Positions 49,714 through 51,701 of a stretch of DNA of 51,701 bases are shown one piece after another. Location: contig URAZ01000024.1 of the NCBI GenBank assembly GCA_900545925.1, positions 1 to 51,701 of the forward strand, written 5' to 3'. This stretch comes from an uncultured Eubacteriales bacterium (GTDB lineage: Bacteria > Bacillota > Clostridia > Oscillospirales > Oscillospiraceae). The notes under the pieces were generated by a model. That model had not been told where the DNA came from. It made no database searches and saw only the letters and a list, made by a program, of their open reading frames with translations. The position numbers and the translations under genes were made by a program. Positions within the stretch are counted from its first letter, which is position 1; each line of letters starts with the position of its first letter.

Positions 49714-49722
49714 TTTCAGCCA

Positions 49723-49820
49723 GCCGGTCATGGACATATGCCCATGACCGGCCCTGTATGAAACACTGTTTGCCCCTGCAATCGGCCGATAACCGGTTTT
49801 CTTTGCCGGTCGATTGCAGG
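49723..49820 (+). repeat. Two intercistronic stem-loops
   Basis: The first pairs GCCGGTCATGG (49723-49733) with CCATGACCGGC (49742-49752). The second pairs CCTGCAATCG (49775-49784) with CGATTGCAGG (49811-49820) and has an inner ACCGG/CCGGT. Neither has a T tract. They may protect the 3' end of the binding-protein message so that it exceeds the permease. Confidence 0.7.
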
Positions 49821-49844
49821 CGCAGACCAAGAAGGAGAATGACT

Positions 49845-50774
49845 ATGAATTTCCTTTCCGCGCTTCTTAATTCGCTGCCCGGCGCAGCGGCGCAGGGACT
49901 CATCTGGGGCCTGATGGCCATCGGCGTCTACATAACCTTTCGCATTCTCGACGTGGCCGACCTGACCGTTGACGGCTCCATCGCCACCGGCGGTGCCGCG
50001 GCTGTCATGCTGATCCGCGCTGGCATGAACCCGTGGCTGGCGCTGCTGTGCGCGTTCGCATGCGGCATGCTGGCTGGCTTTGTGACAGGAATGTTCCATA
50101 CCAAATGCGGCATTCCCGCAATTCTGTCCGGCATTCTCACGCAGCTTGCACTCTATTCTATTAACCTGCGCATCATGGACAGCAAGGCCAATCAGGCCGT
50201 CGGCGTGGATAAATACCCGCTGATGGTCTCGCAGCGCTTCGTACGCGACCTGAGCCTGAAAAATCCGCTGCCTGTGCTGCTTCTTTTCACGTTTGCCGTG
50301 ATTGCACTTTTGTATTGGTTCTTCGGTACAGAGCGCGGCTGCGCTATCCGCGCCACAGGCGCGAACCAGAACATGGCTCGCGCGCAGGGCATCAATACGA
50401 ATGCGAATGTCGTCTTTGGCCTGATGCTTTCCAATGGCCTTGTTGCGCTTTCCGGCGCGCTTCTTGCGCAGTTTCAGGGGGCAGCGGATGTTAACATGGG
50501 CCGCGGCGCGATTGTCATCGGCCTTGCCGCCGTTATCATCGGCGAGGTCATTTTCGGTAAGTTGTTCACGAACTTCGGACTCAAGTTGTTCGCCGTTTCC
50601 ATTGGCGCTGTGATTTATTATTTTGTGCTCCAGATCGTGCTGCAGCTTGGACTGAATACGAATGACCTCAAGCTGATCACGGCCCTGATCGTTGCGCTCT
50701 TCCTCGCTATTCCGTATTGGAAGAGTAAAATGTTCCACGGAAAGACCAAAAAGGAGGAAACGCGCCATGCTTGA
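49845..50774 (+). CDS. ABC transporter permease
   Basis: A 309-residue permease of the BPD_transp_2 (branched-chain/ABC_sub_bind-associated) type with about eight to nine hydrophobic helices. 'GLIWGLMAIGVYITFRILD', 'DLTVDGSIATGGAAAV', 'RATGANQNMARAQGINTN' and 'VIGLAAVIIGEVIFG' are conserved stretches. It starts at ATG 49845 after AAGGAGAA, and the ATPase start overlaps its end by 8 bases. Confidence 0.92.
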   Translation: MNFLSALLNSLPGAAAQGLIWGLMAIGVYITFRILDVADLTVDGSIATGGAAAVMLIRAGMNPWLALLCAFACGMLAGFVTGMFHTKCGIPAILSGILTQLALYSINLRIMDSKANQAVGVDKYPLMVSQRFVRDLSLKNPLPVLLLFTFAVIALLYWFFGTERGCAIRATGANQNMARAQGINTNANVVFGLMLSNGLVALSGALLAQFQGAADVNMGRGAIVIGLAAVIIGEVIFGKLFTNFGLKLFAVSIGAVIYYFVLQIVLQLGLNTNDLKLITALIVALFLAIPYWKSKMFHGKTKKEETRHA

Positions 50775-51561
50775 ACTTATCAATGTCTGCAAGACCTTCA
50801 ATCCCGGCACAGTCAACGCAAAAGTGGCGCTGAATGACCTGAATCTGACCTTGAACGACGGCGACTTCGTCACCGTCATCGGCGGCAATGGGGCAGGGAA
50901 GTCAACCATGCTGAACGCCATCGCAGGATCTTTCCAGATTGACAGCGGCAAGATCGTCATTGATGGCTCGGACGTCACCGGTCTGCCGGAGCATAAGCGC
51001 GCTGCCCTTTTAGGCCGTGTGTTTCAAGACCCCATGATGGGAACCGCGCCAACCATGCAGATCGAAGAAAACCTCGCCCTTGCTGCCCGGCGCGGACAGC
51101 ACCGGGGGCTGAAATGGGGTATCACAAAGGCGGAGCGCGCCGAGTACCGGAAGTGCCTCCACGCGCTCGACCTCGGCCTTGAGGATCGCATGACCGCGAA
51201 GGTCGGTCTACTCTCCGGCGGCCAGCGTCAGGCGCTGACGCTCCTGATGGCGGCGCTGCAGCAGCCGAAGCTGCTGCTTCTAGACGAGCACACCGCCGCG
51301 CTCGACCCGCGCACGGCAGCCAAGGTGCTTGACCTATCTGACCGCATCGTGCAGGAGCACGGGCTGACCACGCTGATGATCACACATAACATGAAAGACG
51401 CCATTGCCCATGGCAACCGCCTCATCATGATGGACGCTGGGCAGGTTGTCGTGGATGTATCCGGCGAGGAAAAGAAAAAACTGACCGTCCCGGATCTTCT
51501 CGCCATGTTTTCACGCGCCAGCGGCAGCGACGAAGCCAGCGACAAGATGCTGCTGTCCTGA
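50767..51561 (+). CDS. ABC transporter ATP-binding protein
   Basis: A 264-residue ATPase. Walker A 'VIGGNGAGKSTMLNAI', Q-loop 'GRVFQDPM', signature 'LLSGGQRQALTL', Walker B 'LLLLDEHTAALD' and the switch His in 'MITHNM' are all present. It belongs to the same importer. AAAGGAGG precedes ATG 50767. The Walker B is followed by His-Thr instead of the more usual Pro-Thr after the Glu, as in the PF04392-linked group. A strong terminator follows. Confidence 0.93.
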   Translation: MLELINVCKTFNPGTVNAKVALNDLNLTLNDGDFVTVIGGNGAGKSTMLNAIAGSFQIDSGKIVIDGSDVTGLPEHKRAALLGRVFQDPMMGTAPTMQIEENLALAARRGQHRGLKWGITKAERAEYRKCLHALDLGLEDRMTAKVGLLSGGQRQALTLLMAALQQPKLLLLDEHTAALDPRTAAKVLDLSDRIVQEHGLTTLMITHNMKDAIAHGNRLIMMDAGQVVVDVSGEEKKKLTVPDLLAMFSRASGSDEASDKMLLS

Positions 51562-51564
51562 AAA

Positions 51565-51608
51565 ACCGCCTCCGCAGCCATTCCGTGCTGCGGAGGCGGT
51601 TTTTATCC
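51565..51608 (+). terminator. Terminator of the ABC operon
   Basis: ACCGCCTCCGCAGC and GCTGCGGAGGCGGT pair perfectly and are followed by TTTTTATCC. The last 90 bases of the window hold only a possible -10 (TAGAAT near 51690) for a gene outside it. Confidence 0.92.
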
Positions 51609-51701
51609 GGTTTTGCAGCAAACCATGACGTTGGGGTCAAAAGGTCATTTGTTCGAGCAGTTTTCAGGTGAAAAAATGCGAAAAATATGATAGAATAAAA
51701 G

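Noticed and set aside
1..51701. CRISPR arrays, rRNA genes and transposase-type insertion sequences
   Set aside because: No regularly spaced repeats, rRNA sequence or transposase frames were seen.

Overview
The window reads as a chromosomal segment of an endospore-forming, probably gut-associated member of the Bacillota, most likely Clostridia/Oscillospirales. Supporting signs are the complete spoIIIA operon, a SpoIVFB-like protease, a T-box leader, strong AGGAGG ribosome binding sites, consensus sigma-A promoters with 17-base spacers, SLH surface proteins with a CsaB-type pyruvyl transferase, and an OLE-RNA locus. The species is inference; no rRNA or marker comparison could be run.

Layout. 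1-4460: right part of an integrative mobilizable element (excisionase-like HTH, winged-helix protein, candidate oriT hairpins, RHH protein, MOBP-type relaxase, tyrosine integrase). 4464-10831: minus-strand pyrimidine operon pyrC-K-D-F-(HAD::E)-B-I from one consensus promoter. 10950-12500: a decayed zone with a UPF0303 gene broken by one TGA, C-terminal stubs of adenine deaminase and a sirtuin joined at a deletion scar, and an integrase-less relic of a sibling element beside tRNA-Pro(CGG). 12593-17337: a small membrane protein with an M50 protease, a radical-SAM/B12 pair, and a tandem-domain ThyX-like protein. 17383-25420: envelope region (O-antigen-ligase-like polymerase, DUF4330 and DUF3783 proteins, a glycosyltransferase-CsaB fusion, a second glycosyltransferase, pcp, an SLH protein). 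25457-28272: a second deletion scar (araC/MFS stubs), then a Crp/Fnr regulator divergent from the hybrid cluster protein gene hcp. 28510-33316: tRNA-Arg(CCT) and spoIIIAA-AH. 33424-45890: Asp23 protein, nusB, Kae1-like, xseA, xseB, ispA, OLE RNA, oapA, dxs, tlyA, nadK, argR, recN and a second SLH protein. 45892-48337: Tyr T-box operon ending in tyrS. 48423-51608: a short aromatic-rich leader ORF, an intrinsic terminator, then a three-gene ABC importer.

How it works together. The most notable piece is the roughly 640-nt structured RNA between ispA and oapA. It has its own promoter, an end-closing helix that I could pair by eye, and a terminator, and it sits in the gene order known for OLE RNAs. 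CsaB pyruvylates the wall polymer that SLH domains bind, so the glycosyltransferase-CsaB gene and the two SLH proteins plausibly form one anchoring system. tyrS is under a T-box with a UAC specifier, and the downstream importer has the layout of a leader-peptide attenuator with adjacent Tyr codons, so this end of the window may be a tyrosine or aromatic supply module.
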